This document shows positions 1-12,339 of a DNA stretch of 64,000 nucleotides, piece by piece. Positions within the stretch are counted from its first letter, which is position 1. Each line of letters starts with the position of its first letter. The stretch comes from Rana temporaria (lineage: Eukaryota; Chordata; Amphibia; Anura; Ranidae). The stretch is taken from the NCBI RefSeq assembly GCF_905171775.1, contig NC_053489.1, positions 331,238,089 through 331,302,088 on the forward strand, written 5' to 3'. The position numbers were made by a program, and so were the translations under genes. Under the pieces are notes generated by a model. That model made no database searches, was not told the origin of the DNA, and saw only the letters and a program-made list of their open reading frames with translations.

Positions 1-430
1 ATCTGGCATCCTATTTAAATTCAGAGCCAAGTCAGTGGCAGTGACTTGTTCTCCCCAGCAACTTTAAAGTGACACTTTGGCTGCCAGGCTCGTGGCAGGA
101 GTCTGTCCGGGGGCACTTCACCCACTCCGGCTGGAGTGGCGACGAACTGTATCTACTACTACTGAGAGCAGGACTGATCTCTTCTAATCCAGGCCTGATA
201 CCGCAAAGTTCTTTACTTCATCAACCTTTCCTGTCCTACCTCATGTTGATGTTGGTCGTGTTGGGCCGTGAAATAAAGCATTCAGAAAACCTATTCCGCT
301 GATTGGACATTCGTTTACTGCTCTACTCACTACTATCACCCCTAGACAACGATTAGAAGTAGCTTGATACGCCGATCCCGAAACAACTGGCGGCTCCTGA
401 GGGGGTAGCGCTACAGTTATATGGCTCTTT
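1..430 (+). other. Unassigned sequence, possibly an LTR or retroelement 3' fragment
   Basis: No coding frame here is convincing. A polyadenylation-type hexamer AATAAA lies at 272-277, after a moderately GC-rich stretch, and is followed by about 100 bp that could be the downstream part of a long terminal repeat. The left boundary lies outside the window and no second repeat copy is visible, so the LTR idea is only an inference from layout. Confidence 0.2.
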
Positions 431-581
431 AACTGACCATATTTTAAACTATATATATATATTTTACAGTAGAACACCAAAGTCTGTAATATTATTTTGA
501 ATTGCAATTAATTTTAATCTGTTCTGGCTAACCTAAAAACAGTTTTTTTTTTGTGAAGCATTTTGTGTTGTACCACATGTA

Positions 582-851
582 CAGTTGTGCTCAAAAGTTT
601 GCATACCCTGGCAGAAATGTTGCCATTGTTATTGAAAATGTGACTGATCATGAAATTACATTTTATTTAACGATAGCGATCCTATAAAGCTAATTATTAT
701 CATGTAGTTGTTTGGTTTCCTTTTAAATCATAGTGATAAGAGAAATAACCAAAATACCCCTGATACATACCCTGGCATGTTTGGCCTTGGTACAGACACA
801 CAAGGTGACACACACAGAATAAAATGGCCACCATGCCACAAAAAAGCCTGG
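582..851 (+). mobile_element. 5' end fragment of a Tc1-like DNA transposon
   Basis: The piece begins right after a TA dinucleotide (580-581) with CAGTTGTGCTCAAAAGTTTG, the style of terminus used by vertebrate Tc1/mariner elements, which insert at TA. A second sub-terminal motif (catacc ctggcatg) occurs near 767-780. The transposase region and the other terminal repeat are absent: the sequence stops where the next element begins at 852. It is a dead, truncated copy. Confidence 0.65.
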
Positions 852-1836
852 TTAACTACTTAAGACCCGGACCAATATGCAGGTTAAGGACCTTGCCCCT
901 TTTTGCGATTCGGCACTGTGTCGCTTTAACTGACAATTGTGCGGTCGTGCGACGTGGCTCCCAAAAACAATTGGCTTCCTTTTTTCCCACAAATAGAGCT
1001 TTCATTTGGTGGTATTTGATTACCTCTGCAGTTTTTATTTTTTGCGCTATAAACAAAAATAGAGTGACAATTTTGGAAAAAATGCAATACTTTTTTACTA
1101 TTTGCTATAATAAATATCCCCAAAAAATATTTGTTTTCCTCAGGTTAGGCCGATACGTATTATTCTACCTATTTTTGGTGAAAAAAATCGCAATAAGCAT
1201 TTAACGATTGGTTTGCGCAGAATTGATAGTGTTTACAAAATAGGGGATAGTTTTATGGCATTTTTATTCATATTTTTTTTTTACTACTAATGGTGGCGAT
1301 CAGCGATTTGTTTCGTGACTGCAACATTATGGCGGACACATCGGCCAAATTTGACACATTTTTGGGACCATTGTCATTTTCACAGCAAAAAGGGCTATAC
1401 AAATGCATTGATTACTGTGAAAATGACAATTGCAGTTTATGAGTTAACCACTAGGGGGCGCTGTAAGGGTTAAGTGTAACCTCATATGTGTTTCTAACTG
1501 TAGGGGGGCGGGGCTGGACGTGTGACGTCATTTATCGTCTTTCCCTATATCAGGAAACAGACAATCAATGACAGTGCCACTGCGAAGAACGGGGAAGGTG
1601 TGTTTACACACACCTCTTCCTGTTCTTCAGCTCTGTGACCGATCGCGGGACAGCGGCGGCGATCGGGTCCGTGGGTCCCGCAGCCGCATTCATGGAGCTT
1701 CGGACCGGGTCGCGTGCGTGCCAGTGGCGCACGAGCGGCTGGGCTCTTAAAGGCGATGTACATGTATGTGCCTGTGCCCAGCCGTGCCATTCTGCAGACG
1801 TATATGTGGAGGCGGAGGCGGTCCTTAAGTGGTTAA
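852..1836. mobile_element. TTAA-flanked MITE, piggyBac-like (family A)
   Basis: The element is bounded by TTAA at 852-855 and 1833-1836. Its ends are inverted repeats, CTACTTAAGACC on the left and GGTCCTTAAGTGG on the right. TTAA target duplication is the hallmark of the piggyBac superfamily. No transposase is encoded. The internal sequence (around 900-1400) recurs at 39541-40253 and 43655-44422 in the opposite orientation, which supports an interspersed family. Short ORFs here repeat between copies only because the DNA does. Confidence 0.75.
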
Positions 1837-3252
1837 ATATGTCCCACGACACCTTGATATGCCTCACCGTGCTTTTTGTGACATTGGCACAGTAAAGGCT
1901 ACTTTCCATCAACTCGACCATGCAGCAATTTTTTTTAAGTATTGTTGTATTTTCCTCTTTAAAAACAACCACAGGTTACACATGGTTCTTGATGTAAAGG
2001 TGGGCTCTTGATGTAAAGGTGGACTCTTGAAGTTAAAGTGGACTCAGATGTGAAGATTGCTAGGTAGTATATGAAGTTCTTCTGTAAGGTATATTGAAAA
2101 GCATATCTGAAAAGCATATTTATTGTGAAGAGTTTTTTTTTTTTTATGATTGTGCTGAGTGTTTTATGTGTTTGATATGTGTTTGATAAGCAGCCTATAG
2201 ATTATATAACTTGCTGATTCCCAAATCACAATCAGTGTTCATAGGTGAATCCCTCCCATGGAGCTATTGTGTTCTGCTGGTGGGTAGCCTTCACGGTCGG
2301 AAGAACACAATGATTACTGATAGCTTTTTTAGCTTCTGGTAGTAATTGCATCTAAAAAAATCTGACAGGCTGGTTGTACTCAAGTCAATCGATGGATTGT
2401 TGGGTACAATCAGCCTGCCCATATTTCAAAATCTTGGCCCATCCCTGCAAAAACACATGCTTTCATATCACTCAAATTACGCAGTAGTGCCATTGATGGC
2501 ACACATGCATCTGCTAATGGCCTCATTTTCATGTGCCTCAAACTGCATAGTGCTGCAGTATCATATGGCTCGGTGTGGTGCATCTTTGAAAAAGGGTCAG
2601 AGACATTTTCACGTTTGAAATGAATGGGCTGCCCAAAACACAGAAACACACACATGCTCTGTTACACTTGTAGTTGTGAACCTAGCCTAACTTTATTTTA
2701 TAACTCAAATGTTATCACCAACAGTCTTTATCAATCCTTACACCAGATCCCATTGTGGATTGTGTCATAATTTATTAACACTGACTGAGCTTAAATGGGT
2801 CACATTCAGTCAGCAGTACTGCCCACTGATTGTGACAGGGTAATAATTTTCTCCAGAATGCAAAGCATCACAGCTGCAAGATGTGCATAGCCCCATATGG
2901 CTTCCTTTGTAGCCCAGGGACATGGTAAAACCACCCACCAATCACAATTGTAAACAAGGCCTTAAGGCTCATTCACAGGCAGTTAAAATTGCCAAAAATT
3001 GCCAAAAATCTGAAGTAACACGTTCAGCTTCCCTCCCTCAGAGCCCCCTAAATTCCTTTGGTTGCATGCACCCCACAGAGCCCACCTTTCAGCTCCCCTC
3101 CCCCCTTCATACCACTGACATAGATGCAAATCAGTCCTCCTCAGACTGGCACCAGTGACACCGTGAATGCAGGGAAATTCTTTCATTTCAGTGATACCAC
3201 CAATGCAGGGATGTTTTCCATCTAGTGACACCACTGACCATCACCACTGTCG
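1837..3252. other. No gene seen; repeat debris
   Basis: AT-rich unique-looking sequence. Near 2565-2692 there is a fragment ending in gtgaacctagcc, the same motif found at the ends of the frog MITEs at 58590 and 29755-30318, so part of this stretch is probably a decayed MITE. I see no exon, RNA gene or complete element. Confidence 0.4.
1986..2045 (+). repeat. Short tandem repeat, about 19-bp unit, three copies
   Basis: The unit ctcttgatgtaaaggtgg is repeated about three times with increasing divergence in the last copy. It is a small local duplication with no evident function. Confidence 0.7.
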
Positions 3253-3850
3253 GGCCTCGTACACACGACCGAGAAACTAGTCGTAAAAGAAACATCGTTT
3301 TCCTCGACAAGTTCCTTGTCAGGCTTGTCGAAAATCTTGTCAAGTTTTCTTTGCGTACACACTGTCAAGACAAAATCTTGTCGTTCTCAAACGCGGTGAC
3401 GTACAACACGTACAACGGCACTATAAAGGGGAAGTCCACTGGCGCCACCCTTGGGGCTGCTTTTACTAATCTCATGTTACTGCGTGTTAAGTAAAAGTTT
3501 GGTGAGAGACGATTCGCGCTTTTCAGTCTGTTACAGAGTGACGAATGTGCTATCTCCATTACAAACCCTACTTTTACCGAAGGTGTGCTCCCGTCTCATA
3601 CTTTATTCTGAGCATGCGTGGGTTTCTAAGCATACACACGAACGTGTTTCTCTTCGTAAACCAGCCCGACGAGAAACACGATGAGGAAATTGAGACTCCC
3701 GACGAGAAAAAAGAGAACTTTTTCTCGTTGAGATCCACGACAGTTTTCTCGACGAAAAACATACACACGACCGTTTTCCTCTGCAAAAATGCTCTGCCAC
3801 CAAGTTTCTTGATGAATTTTGTTGAGGAAAACGGTCGTGTGTACGAGGCC
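3253..3850. mobile_element. Foldback MITE with GGCCTCGTACACACGACC ends
   Basis: The left end GGCCTCGTACACACGACCG (3253) is matched by the inverted right end CGGTCGTGTGTACGAGGCC (ending 3850). The interior is also partly palindromic (cgacgagaaa and tttctcgtcg blocks). The same ends occur at 12075-12339 and 42646-42916, and a relative lies at 34112-34532. No coding capacity is evident; the several overlapping ORFs on both strands are artefacts of the hairpin. I could not define a target duplication with confidence. Confidence 0.75.
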
Positions 3851-5403
3851 TTAGCCTTTTTTGCACCAATTTTTAACTAATTATTTCACATACATTTTAC
3901 ATACATTACAAACATAACAACACTATTAGGCCTATCCAGGGGTTCGGGAAGACCTTTTTCCTCGACACTGCATAGCACATTAAGAATGCCTCTCCAAAGT
4001 TAGATATTGAAAATCTGGAGTGAATGCAAATTACATGCAAATTATATGTGAGACATGCACTGTACTGTGGTGAAAGTTGGGTATGGAAAATTGCTCTGAA
4101 TATTGAATGTGGTTTAAAGGGGCATGATGTTTACATTACATTTCAGATCTAAAAACATTCCCTCCTTCTCTCTGTGGTATTCATCATTCAGACCTTACTT
4201 GCACATATCCCAAACAGCAAAGTGACAGACTTATGACCCAGACTTCCCTTGCAAATTTCTTTTACATGCATTTGTCACTTGACCAAAAGTAGGAAGTGTG
4301 AATAGAAGGCTTCCCACTCTCCTGTGGCAGTGGCAAACTGTATAGAGACCTGTTATCTAGCACCAGGTGCTCAAAATTGTGTTCCATCATCCGGGCAAAG
4401 GGACTTGGAGAGGCCTGCTTTTCACCAGGCAGTAATTCTTTTTTCTCGACCCAGCCCATGATGATGACTTCTGTGTGATCCACTGATCAGAAGTATGCAT
4501 GCATGGGGTATGCAAAACTCCCGATAGGCACATTTAAGGCTCCTGTAACATAATTGTACACTGTGCACCACTGGCATGTAATCAAGCATAAAATGCATCT
4601 TTCTGGTTTATTAACCATTTCCATATTATTTTATTTATTTCTTATTAAAATGCATTCTCGTGTCTTATCTTTTGCCCATAATAATATACTTTCTCTTCTT
4701 ACTATTTCTTCTATCTGCATATCAAAAACTCCTTTTGTAATAGCATTCCCTTTTAAACTGAAGAATTGTGCATAAGGAATGAAGAGATGTTTTTAATTTT
4801 TGTATGTATGTCCTATTAAATGAGGAATACATGTTTACTAGGACCTTTAAAGTAATATACCTGAGAGTTAAATAGAAGTGATACCAGTGGTTATATCAAT
4901 GCCTTTATAATGCACACAGCAAGCATGTGAAACAGCTGTAATCTTAGGTATTTATTAAATACCTAATAAAGAGAATTGTAATTGTTACTAAGTGCTGGCC
5001 CTGTACTTCTTCTATTGCTACATACCAATGTAACTGAAGGATCATAAGAGTGGAAAAGAACCAAAGCTCCATCCTTGGCTTTACTATGAAACTCCTAACC
5101 TGTGCGAAAAGAGCCTGTAAATGGAGCTACTATATTTACAGTATTTGTACAAGTCAAACTGTTATCCTTCAAAAGTAAAATATCAAATTGACAAAAAAAA
5201 AATAATAAAAGTTGTCTTAAGAAAGTAGGACAAATCTTAAAATATGTATATGGAGTGGAGTTTGCCATTTGCAGTGCTATCAATCCTGTACAATTACATT
5301 TACACTCACACAAATGTGAATGCAGGCAAGATACAATTGCTAATAGACTATTTTCTTTCCAGATCGAATGTTATTGTTCATACAGTAGTGAATCAGACTT
5401 TAT
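3851..5403. other. No gene seen
   Basis: AT-rich sequence without a convincing ORF, element ends or RNA gene. There are scattered A/T runs only. Confidence 0.4.
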
Positions 5404-5483
5404 TATGGTCACTAGGTGGAGCTGATGATCATAGTAAATGAGTCTATATTTCCTACGATCATCAGGTCCATCTAGTGGCCGTA
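5404..5483. repeat. Imperfect inverted repeat, 35-bp arms with short loop
   Basis: The left arm 5404-5438 (begins tatggtcactaggtgg) pairs with the right arm 5449-5483 (ends ccatctagtggccgta) with about 80-85 percent match across a 10-nt loop. It probably is the core of a decayed MITE extending to about 5640, but outer ends were not found. Confidence 0.6.
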
Positions 5484-5805
5484 TTTGCAGTATTTTCCTA
5501 ATTCATCCTATTATGTAATTTGGCTGTGAATACCCTAATGAGATTAATTTCTGCTCCTCATGCATAAATAATGCACACGGGGTGAATAGCTCTGCACAAT
5601 TTTTTATGAATACACCCCTAAGTGATACCCTCTATTGGTTAACATAAGTTATTAGAGATGCCAACTTTCAGGACGCCTTAGATTCTTTCTTCAAGCCCCC
5701 AAGAGCTTGCATCTTTTATAGTTAGGCATTAAATGGTATCACTTACTCAAAAGTGTTGTGTATGTGTGTGTGTGTGTCTGACTCTAGATAGATAGATACA
5801 TAAAT

Positions 5806-5849
5806 ACATACATACATACATACATACATACATACATACATACATACAT
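5806..5849. repeat. (CATA)n microsatellite
   Basis: A tetranucleotide run of about eleven units, preceded by a short (TG)n run at 5764-5777 and GATA units at 5786-5798. Confidence 0.95.
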
Positions 5850-6360
5850 GCAGTAGATGGATAGAAACAAAAAACAGAAAGTAGGTCACAGGGGCATGAA
5901 GAAGGCAAATGTATTAAATGTCTTATTTAGATTTCTGTATAAAGATATAAATAATGCTGCTGGTGTACAGTATGACTATAGCATTGACACAATTGAACAT
6001 TTGCTGCAGTGGCTTAATGCTGATTTGATTTTAAAATGTCGAAATGAAGTTAATGGGACTTAAGCTTCTGAATGAGTACTCTGTTGGAAAGACTTACTAA
6101 GGCATTTAAATATAGACACTGTTAACCTAGCAAAATTAATGTTTCCTATGCAAAATAAATTGAATTCTGTGGGACACCCAATATTTAGCGCAATTTAGCC
6201 ATGCTTATTTTCACTGTGGAAGGGTGTCCCTTATTCTTAAATTATAAAGTTGGGAGGTATGCAATAATCCAATCATGTCAAAGAAAAGGAAATTATGTTG
6301 CTTTAATTCCCTTGCACGCGATCAGATACTAAGAGAACAGTTTAATAGTTTTTACTAAGC

Positions 6361-6492
6361 TTAAAGTGGCTGTAAGCCCTTACATATACCCAGGGCAGTA
6401 ATTAGACTCAGCTGATACATGGAGCTGAAACATATCCTCTTACATACCTTGTAACTGTCTATCTGCAGCCATTTGTCCTGCGCAGTCTTCCA
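6361..6492 (+). mobile_element. Left part of a TTAAAGTGG..GTAA-type MITE
   Basis: Begins with ttaaagtggctgtaagccc, which resembles the ends of the elements at 17395-17828 and 59697-61153. The matching right end is not present; another repeat follows at 6493. It is therefore a partial copy. Confidence 0.45.
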
Positions 6493-6565
6493 CAACATAG
6501 TTACATAGTAGGTGAGGTTGAAAAAAGACACAAGTCCATCAAGTCCAACCTATGTGTGTGATTAT
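6493..6565 (+). repeat. Interspersed repeat with acaagtccatcaagt motif, copy 1
   Basis: The block catagttacatag...gacacaagtccatcaagtccaacc is repeated in this window at 62003-62050, where a longer copy exists. It is a dispersed amphibian repeat by recurrence; I cannot assign its class from sequence alone. Confidence 0.65.
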
Positions 6566-7177
6566 ATGTCAGTACAACACAGAAATTAACTGAATCTGGC
6601 AGCAGAGATCAGGGGGCAGTAATCTGAGTTCACACACTGCACAGCAAGGGAGAAGGACTATGAGCCTGATTGGAGGGAAGGGTCACACCTCATTCCAGTC
6701 TACGCAAAGAACAAGGACAGTTGTGGCTATTAGTCACAGGCTGTGTGCTGGAACTAACCTTCAATGAGTACTTTTAGTACCCAGATAGCTAAAGTTATTT
6801 TGTTGTTCAGTAGTATCTGATTTTCTGAGAATGTTAATTAATTGACATGGTAACAAAGTAGAGAAATAAATGCTTTTCCATAAGGATTGGTGAGGAGCCA
6901 AACTGCTCTGGGTTCGGGTAGGCTGGAGTTAGGAACATTTCAAAAAGGTTTGGGTACAAAACCCAAACCCAGTTTATATCATTAGGAGCTTAATATGTCA
7001 AATAAAAAATGAAATGGGATGTCAAAAAATAGTGAGGTGGGCACTGGGGAACATGCGCCAGTGATTTTATTAAAAAAAATTACATGCAGCCAGGTGCAGT
7101 TTTAAAGCGCTGACATTTAGTCAATATTAGTTTTAAAATTGCTGGCAATTGACTTTGACAGTTATAATTGACAGCTT

Positions 7178-7180
<3 letters not shown>

Positions 7181-7261
<81 letters not shown>
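7181..7261. repeat. (TA)40 microsatellite
   Basis: An 80-bp uninterrupted TA run. The poly-isoleucine/tyrosine ORFs across it are artefacts. Such a tract can extrude cruciforms and is likely length-polymorphic. Confidence 0.98.
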
Positions 7262-7265
<4 letters not shown>

Positions 7266-7379
7266 ACACAGATCCCCCAAGAGTCCACTATGTATTTTGG
7301 GGGACCTTTTTGTTTTATTTCATTTGCCAGAAAGATATATATGTTTTAATTTTTTTCTTTGCAAATGTCATTTTTGCTG

Positions 7380-7830
7380 TAGCACATCCCAAAGCAGAAA
7401 AAAAAGTCCACATAGTCCTCCCAAAATAGAGGGGGTACTTCACACAAAAAAAATGTTTGGGGTCCTCCAGAAAATCTGTACCCAGCCCTTAATCCAAGCA
7501 TGTGACCTGGCTGGCCAGGTAAAGTGGTAAATAGCAAGCACCCCGTCTCCTGCATACCAGGCCACATATCCTCCAACATGGGGGTGGTGTCTTGCTGGGG
7601 TAGGGACTAGCAAAGTAACTTATCTCCATGTTGATGCAGACAAGCGCAGTGGTTTTGGGGGTCAGTTAGCATGGAGTTTATTAGAATTTGTAAGCCTTCT
7701 TTACCAATAAAGGGGAACCCAGATACCAGCCTCTCCCCCACTATGTAATTGAGTATGGGATACATAGTAAAAAAAAGTTGGAACTTGAAAATAAACACAC
7801 CTAACTGTTTGACAAGTTGTTAAAAGAATT
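7380..7830 (+). mobile_element. Decayed copy of the palindrome-arm module of 55203-57646
   Basis: Blocks occur in the same order as in the left arm near 55500-55860: cagcccttaatccaa, cctggctggccagg, cataccaggccac, caacatggggg, ctccatgttgatg, aacccagataccagcc and gagtatgggatacat. Divergence is much higher than between the two arms at 55-57 kb, so this is an older copy and present as a single arm. Confidence 0.6.
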
Positions 7831-10739
7831 CAGATCCCAAAGAAATGTCCCTTATTGTAAATCCATGGTTAATCAAGGTGTGCAGTGATGTAGAATTACA
7901 TCAATCACAATGACTGATGGCCAGCGACTCTCCTGTGACATATCCGGGTCTGAAGGATTACAGCTGTCATATAATAAAAATAAAAGGGATGGGGTCTCCT
8001 AGTGATGTTATTGACCTTATATGAACATGATCATCAATGACACCCATGACATCACTGGAATGCTGCCTCCCTTCTTACATGGCCTGCTTACAAAGATTAC
8101 TGACTATGTAAGTTAATGGGGGTGGTGACATCACTGGTTGTTAAGGACTCGGTGGTGCCTGCACCCACTGGCATCCTTAACAACCATTAACAGCGGGAAG
8201 CTGTCACCTATAATAGTGGTACTAATACTGCTGTTTTACATGATGTTTGGTTCCTTCTGAACAGGTAAATATTCTTACATTCATCAAAATGCCTGAACAG
8301 CTAAAGTTCAATCTGAACTTGTGTTTGGACCAAACCTTAAGATTACCCCTAAAAGGATAAAGGACAATATTGAAAAAGTTGTAGAAGGACCACATACAGG
8401 AGCATGAGAAAATATCAGTTTTAGCCAATGTAGATTTATGAAGGAGTTATTGCTAAACAAATGTACTTTTTCTGTTTAGGAAGCACAAGAAGCATACATA
8501 AAGAAGTGGTTGAGGATGTAATATACTGTATACTGTATCTAGGCATATGTAATAGTTCCATACAGACTTCAATATTGTAAATTCAGAGGCATAGGTTTAG
8601 AAAATACTATATGTAGATGAATAAAAAATGGTGCAAAGACCATATGCAGTTATTGTAATAACCGAGTCTTTGTATATGATATACTGAACCTCAGGGTTCA
8701 GTTTTGATATCAATGCTCTGCAACCTGTTAATAAATTATATTGAACTTGGGATTAAAATCACAATTTCTGTGTTTGTAAACGAGATAAGCTTATGCAATG
8801 TATTACAGAGTAGGAAAGATATCTCAAACTAACATACTAACCTTGACTGATTTGAACAGCTTTGTGATAAATGAGGTTCAATGTGGAAAGATGTAAAGTT
8901 ATGAATTTGAGAGTAAAAAATATATAGGCAACATGAATTCCACAAAATAATAAAATTAGGATTGGGTTCAGCAATAATGAATGTACCGTATGTTCATATC
9001 ATATCAGCAACTTGAACTTTTTTTTAAATACATGTACTGTAGAAAAGGAAAGTGTACCTAATGCGACTATGTTTTCGTAATATGTAGATGCAAAACAATG
9101 CAGATTGTCTAAGTCTTAAATTAAAAGTTTGGCCCACTTGATGCCACAATGCTGCTAGTACCCAGCCTATCTAGAATTTAATTAACAGTGCTACCTTGCA
9201 GTATTAAAGCCAGGTGTTCAAATCCAAGCATCGTGTTAGTATGAATTTGCACATTCTCTGTTTGTTTGCTTGAGTTTCCTCTGAGCACTCATCCTGATAA
9301 ATTAATTAGGCTTTTGCCTTCTGTTCTTAAAGTGCATTTGTGCATGCAATGTGTCATTAGCGTATTCAATAGTAGACTTAATCCTTGGATTGATGGGAAT
9401 GCTTAACTGTTTCCTGTATGACACTTACCACATACATATAAGTAAAATGTTATTTTATAATATGTATTAATAACTTTATACCTATTAACAGTATATATTC
9501 ATCATTTCAAATCCCTTTTTAATATTCATATCTACTGTCAGCAGGTACTAAACAACTCATAATAATTCATTCTGTGTGGATGTTCAACCCTTCAACACAG
9601 GCAGTGTATTCAAGATCATTTCAAGGGTTGTATAGATGACATAAGTTGGTCCCTTGAGCTTAGAGAGAGGGAAGTTTCACCTTCAATATTTATTTCAACC
9701 ATTTAAGTATGTAGTTTAAAGCAAGAACAACAGTATATTTTTAAGGAGAAATCATCAACAATTTTAACTAGCTGTCAGTATAGAATTGGCCTAAAAATTG
9801 CCAGTTGGAAATAAAATAATTCATGCTGGATAAATTAATATTTATAATTTGGTATAAAATAATATACCACGCGGTTTGTCAAATCATCTTGTTATAATGA
9901 AAATTTAAGATTTATTGGTCCTACTGATTTTTTAACAGGATCTGTAGACATGCATCTCAGTGCAGAGATGATGAAAGCAGACATATTTTAAAACAAATCC
10001 CCCATGACCTCAATTTCTTATCTTTAATTAGAATTTCACATTTTCAGATATTTTTGAAAAGAGATTGTCCTTTAATATGCTTTTAATGCATTTTTACTTA
10101 TTATAAAGAGCGCCGGAATATGATTCCTTGATAATAATAATGATAGAGTTTAAGATTTATATTAACTTAATGGTATCACATTTTTATAGAGAAATACTGA
10201 AAATATATTAAACATAGTAATGGGAAGTTTGACTTTTTTTAATTTGTATTAGTGGATCTAACATGCAATTTTACTTTCCATGTTAAAATAAGTGTACCAC
10301 CAGACCTTATTCTAATGGATGCTGTGCTATGGACACAGCCTCTTGTCCTATTTTGAGAGGCATATGGAGGTGGGCGACTGGCCCCAAACACAGAAAATGT
10401 GCCATTGGGGCCATCACCTGCCCCTCAGCATGCCTGTCTAATTGGGACAAGTGACTGTGTCCATACAGCTGCTATATTTCCATAGAGTAACAAAGGCTGT
10501 CTGCATACAACTCTAGGTGGCTCTAGCTGCATTGACAAATGGGCCAAATTAGTAGTAATGAATGGGTCATTGGAAGGAGCAAGGGTTCCTTACTGGAACC
10601 AGGAGTTCAACACTTCTACAAGTGTCGTTTTCTGAAAATGAGTCTTTAGAAAGGCATCATTCACTGTAATACATCTTTTATTGGTGTTTGGATTTTAGCA
10701 ACAGTTTCACTAACCCCACACAAGCTATTTAGTGAGTGT
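7831..10739. other. Long AT-rich stretch with no gene seen
   Basis: About 2.9 kb without a convincing coding frame, inverted terminal repeats or RNA gene. A small hairpin is visible near 8136-8186 (ggttgttaagga ... tccttaacaacc). This is the best candidate for old unique host DNA in the window. Confidence 0.45.
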
Positions 10740-11436
10740 TTAAAGCGGTGGTTCACCCTAATTGTCAAGTTTTGCTTGTTAAAACCAGCAGCCATTGTAC
10801 TGCATCTATCCGTTTTTTTTATTTTTTTAATAGGCCTCCTTACCTTGGAATGAGGGCCTTTTGTGAGCTGTCACTCACATTTCCCCGCGGGAGTGGGCGT
10901 GGTTTCGAAAAATCCCCGATCAGCGCTATGTCTCCTGGGAGCGAGTCCTGAGAATCCCAGGAGACGCGCTGTGTTTGAAATCCCGCGGGTCATGTGACTA
11001 GTCTGGCTAGTCACAGCGGGGAGTGTCCTTTTCAGGACGCTGCCGGCCGTTGTCCTAGCAACTATGCAGTGTTGACAGCGCGGCTCGCCGTCACACTGCA
11101 TAGTTGCTAGGACAACAGCCGGCAGCGTCCTGAAAAGGACACTCCCCGCTGTGACTAGTCACGTGACCCGCGAGATATCGCGAGATTTCAAACACGGCGC
11201 GTCTCCTGGGATTCTCAGGAGACACCGCATCCCGGAAGATAATACAGGAGGGATTCACGTTGCCAGCAGTTAAGATGGCAATGTCCATCATCAGCTTTTA
11301 TAAAATCTACTTTTGGGGGAAATCGTCCTGGTGGCGGCTGCGACTAGGAGACTGGTGAGTACAATTTTCGTTGTACCATCAGCTTTACAAAAACGTCTTA
11401 AAAAAAAAACGTTTTCCCGCAGAACTCCCGCTTTAA
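10740..11436. mobile_element. MITE with TTAAAGCGG ends and a large internal hairpin
   Basis: The left end ttaaagcggtggttcaccc is mirrored by the right end agaactcccgctttaa. The interior carries the long inverted repeat 10926-11229, annotated separately. No transposase. The ends are similar in style to the TTAAAG..GTTGTAAAC elements at 17395 and 59697. Confidence 0.7.
10926..11229. repeat. Long hairpin, roughly 130-bp arms
   Basis: The left arm runs to about 11073 and the right arm starts at about 11093. The innermost arms (gttgtcctagcaactatgca and its complement) are essentially perfect across a 19-nt GC-rich spacer. Outer parts pair with small indels, including ctcctgggattctcagg-type and ggacactccccgctgtgac blocks. 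The RNA would be a stable long hairpin on either strand. Confidence 0.85.
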
Positions 11437-11875
11437 GTAATTTTTAAGTGTTACGTGTACAGGTATTTGTATTCCTCTTATAGAAATCACAACACTTTCA
11501 CCTGACATTGTTTTTATCTGATTGTTGTCTCTCCAGACGATTGGCACTATCTTTGTTCAAGCATTATCCAAGGTCCGCATTCTCGACTGAACTGATGGCT
11601 CAGATATCACAGTCATGACAATTTTAGTGCCTGTGAAGTATTTATTGCTGTATAAATCCTAGTGCCTGTGTAGTTCATGACTGTGTTCATAAATATCTGA
11701 CACAGATTAGTTCCTGCTGCAGGTTCTCACTTTGTAACTTGCTACAAGGAACTGGGTGATCAAACACTTCTGATTGCTTAGTTCTCCCCTCTGCTCTGAG
11801 CAAATAGTGTTGACTGTCATTTTCCATCTCTCTCCTCTGCCCACCCAGCACTCACTGGAGTACTAGGCTGTAATG

Positions 11876-12073
11876 CCTTGTACACACGGTTGGATTTTTG
11901 ACCATGCAAAAGTCTGCTGTGAGTCCGTCAGAAATCTGACAGAAAGACAGAGAACAGGTTATCTAAGGTCCATTCTTCCAAGAAAAAATGTCAGATGGAG
12001 GCTACACATGGCCGGACTTTCCGAGAAAAAAAGCCTGCCAGACTTTTTTTCGGAAAGTCTGGCCGTATGTAAT
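11876..12073. mobile_element. Diverged foldback MITE of the TGTACACACGG group
   Basis: The left end ccttgtacacacggttgg is loosely matched by a right end tctggccgtatgta. Inside is a short near-perfect hairpin (ggccggactttccgag ... cggaaagtctggcc, about 12010-12064). It directly abuts the related element at 12075, so boundaries are approximate. Confidence 0.5.
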
Positions 12074-12074
12074 A

Positions 12075-12339
12075 GGCCTCGTACACACGACCAAGTTTCT
12101 CGGCAAAAACCAGCAAGAAACTTGCTGGGATTTTTTTTGCAGAGGAAACCGGTCGTGTGTACATTTTTCGACGAGGAAACTGTCGAGGATCCCGTCGAGC
12201 CAAAAAGAGAGCATGTCTTCTTTTTCCTTGATGGGAATGGAGAAACTTGCCTTGTCGAGTTCCTCGACGGCTTAACAAGGAGCTCAACAAGGAAAACGAT
12301 GTGTTTCGTCCGTCGAGTTCCTCGGTCGTGTGTACGAGG
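12075..12339. mobile_element. Foldback MITE with GGCCTCGTACACACGACC ends
   Basis: The left GGCCTCGTACACACGACCAA and right cggtcgtgtgtacgaggc are inverted copies. It is the same family as 3253-3850 and 42646-42916 but shorter (265 bp). ORFs of up to 184 codons overlap it on both strands, a consequence of its palindromic GC-rich sequence and not of coding. Confidence 0.75.

Noticed and set aside
824..1204. 126-codon ORF whose peptide recurs at 39886-40167 and 44276-44674
   Set aside because: The recurrence follows from shared MITE DNA (family A). The frames end at different places, have no known domain and are rich in Phe/Ile from A/T runs.
7080..7530. ORFs with long isoleucine-tyrosine runs
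   Set aside because: They are translations of the (TA)40 tract; the same happens at 34835-35146 and 35599-35953.
8136..8186. Small hairpin as a microRNA precursor
   Set aside because: It has short arms and no extended stem; nothing beyond a local inverted repeat.
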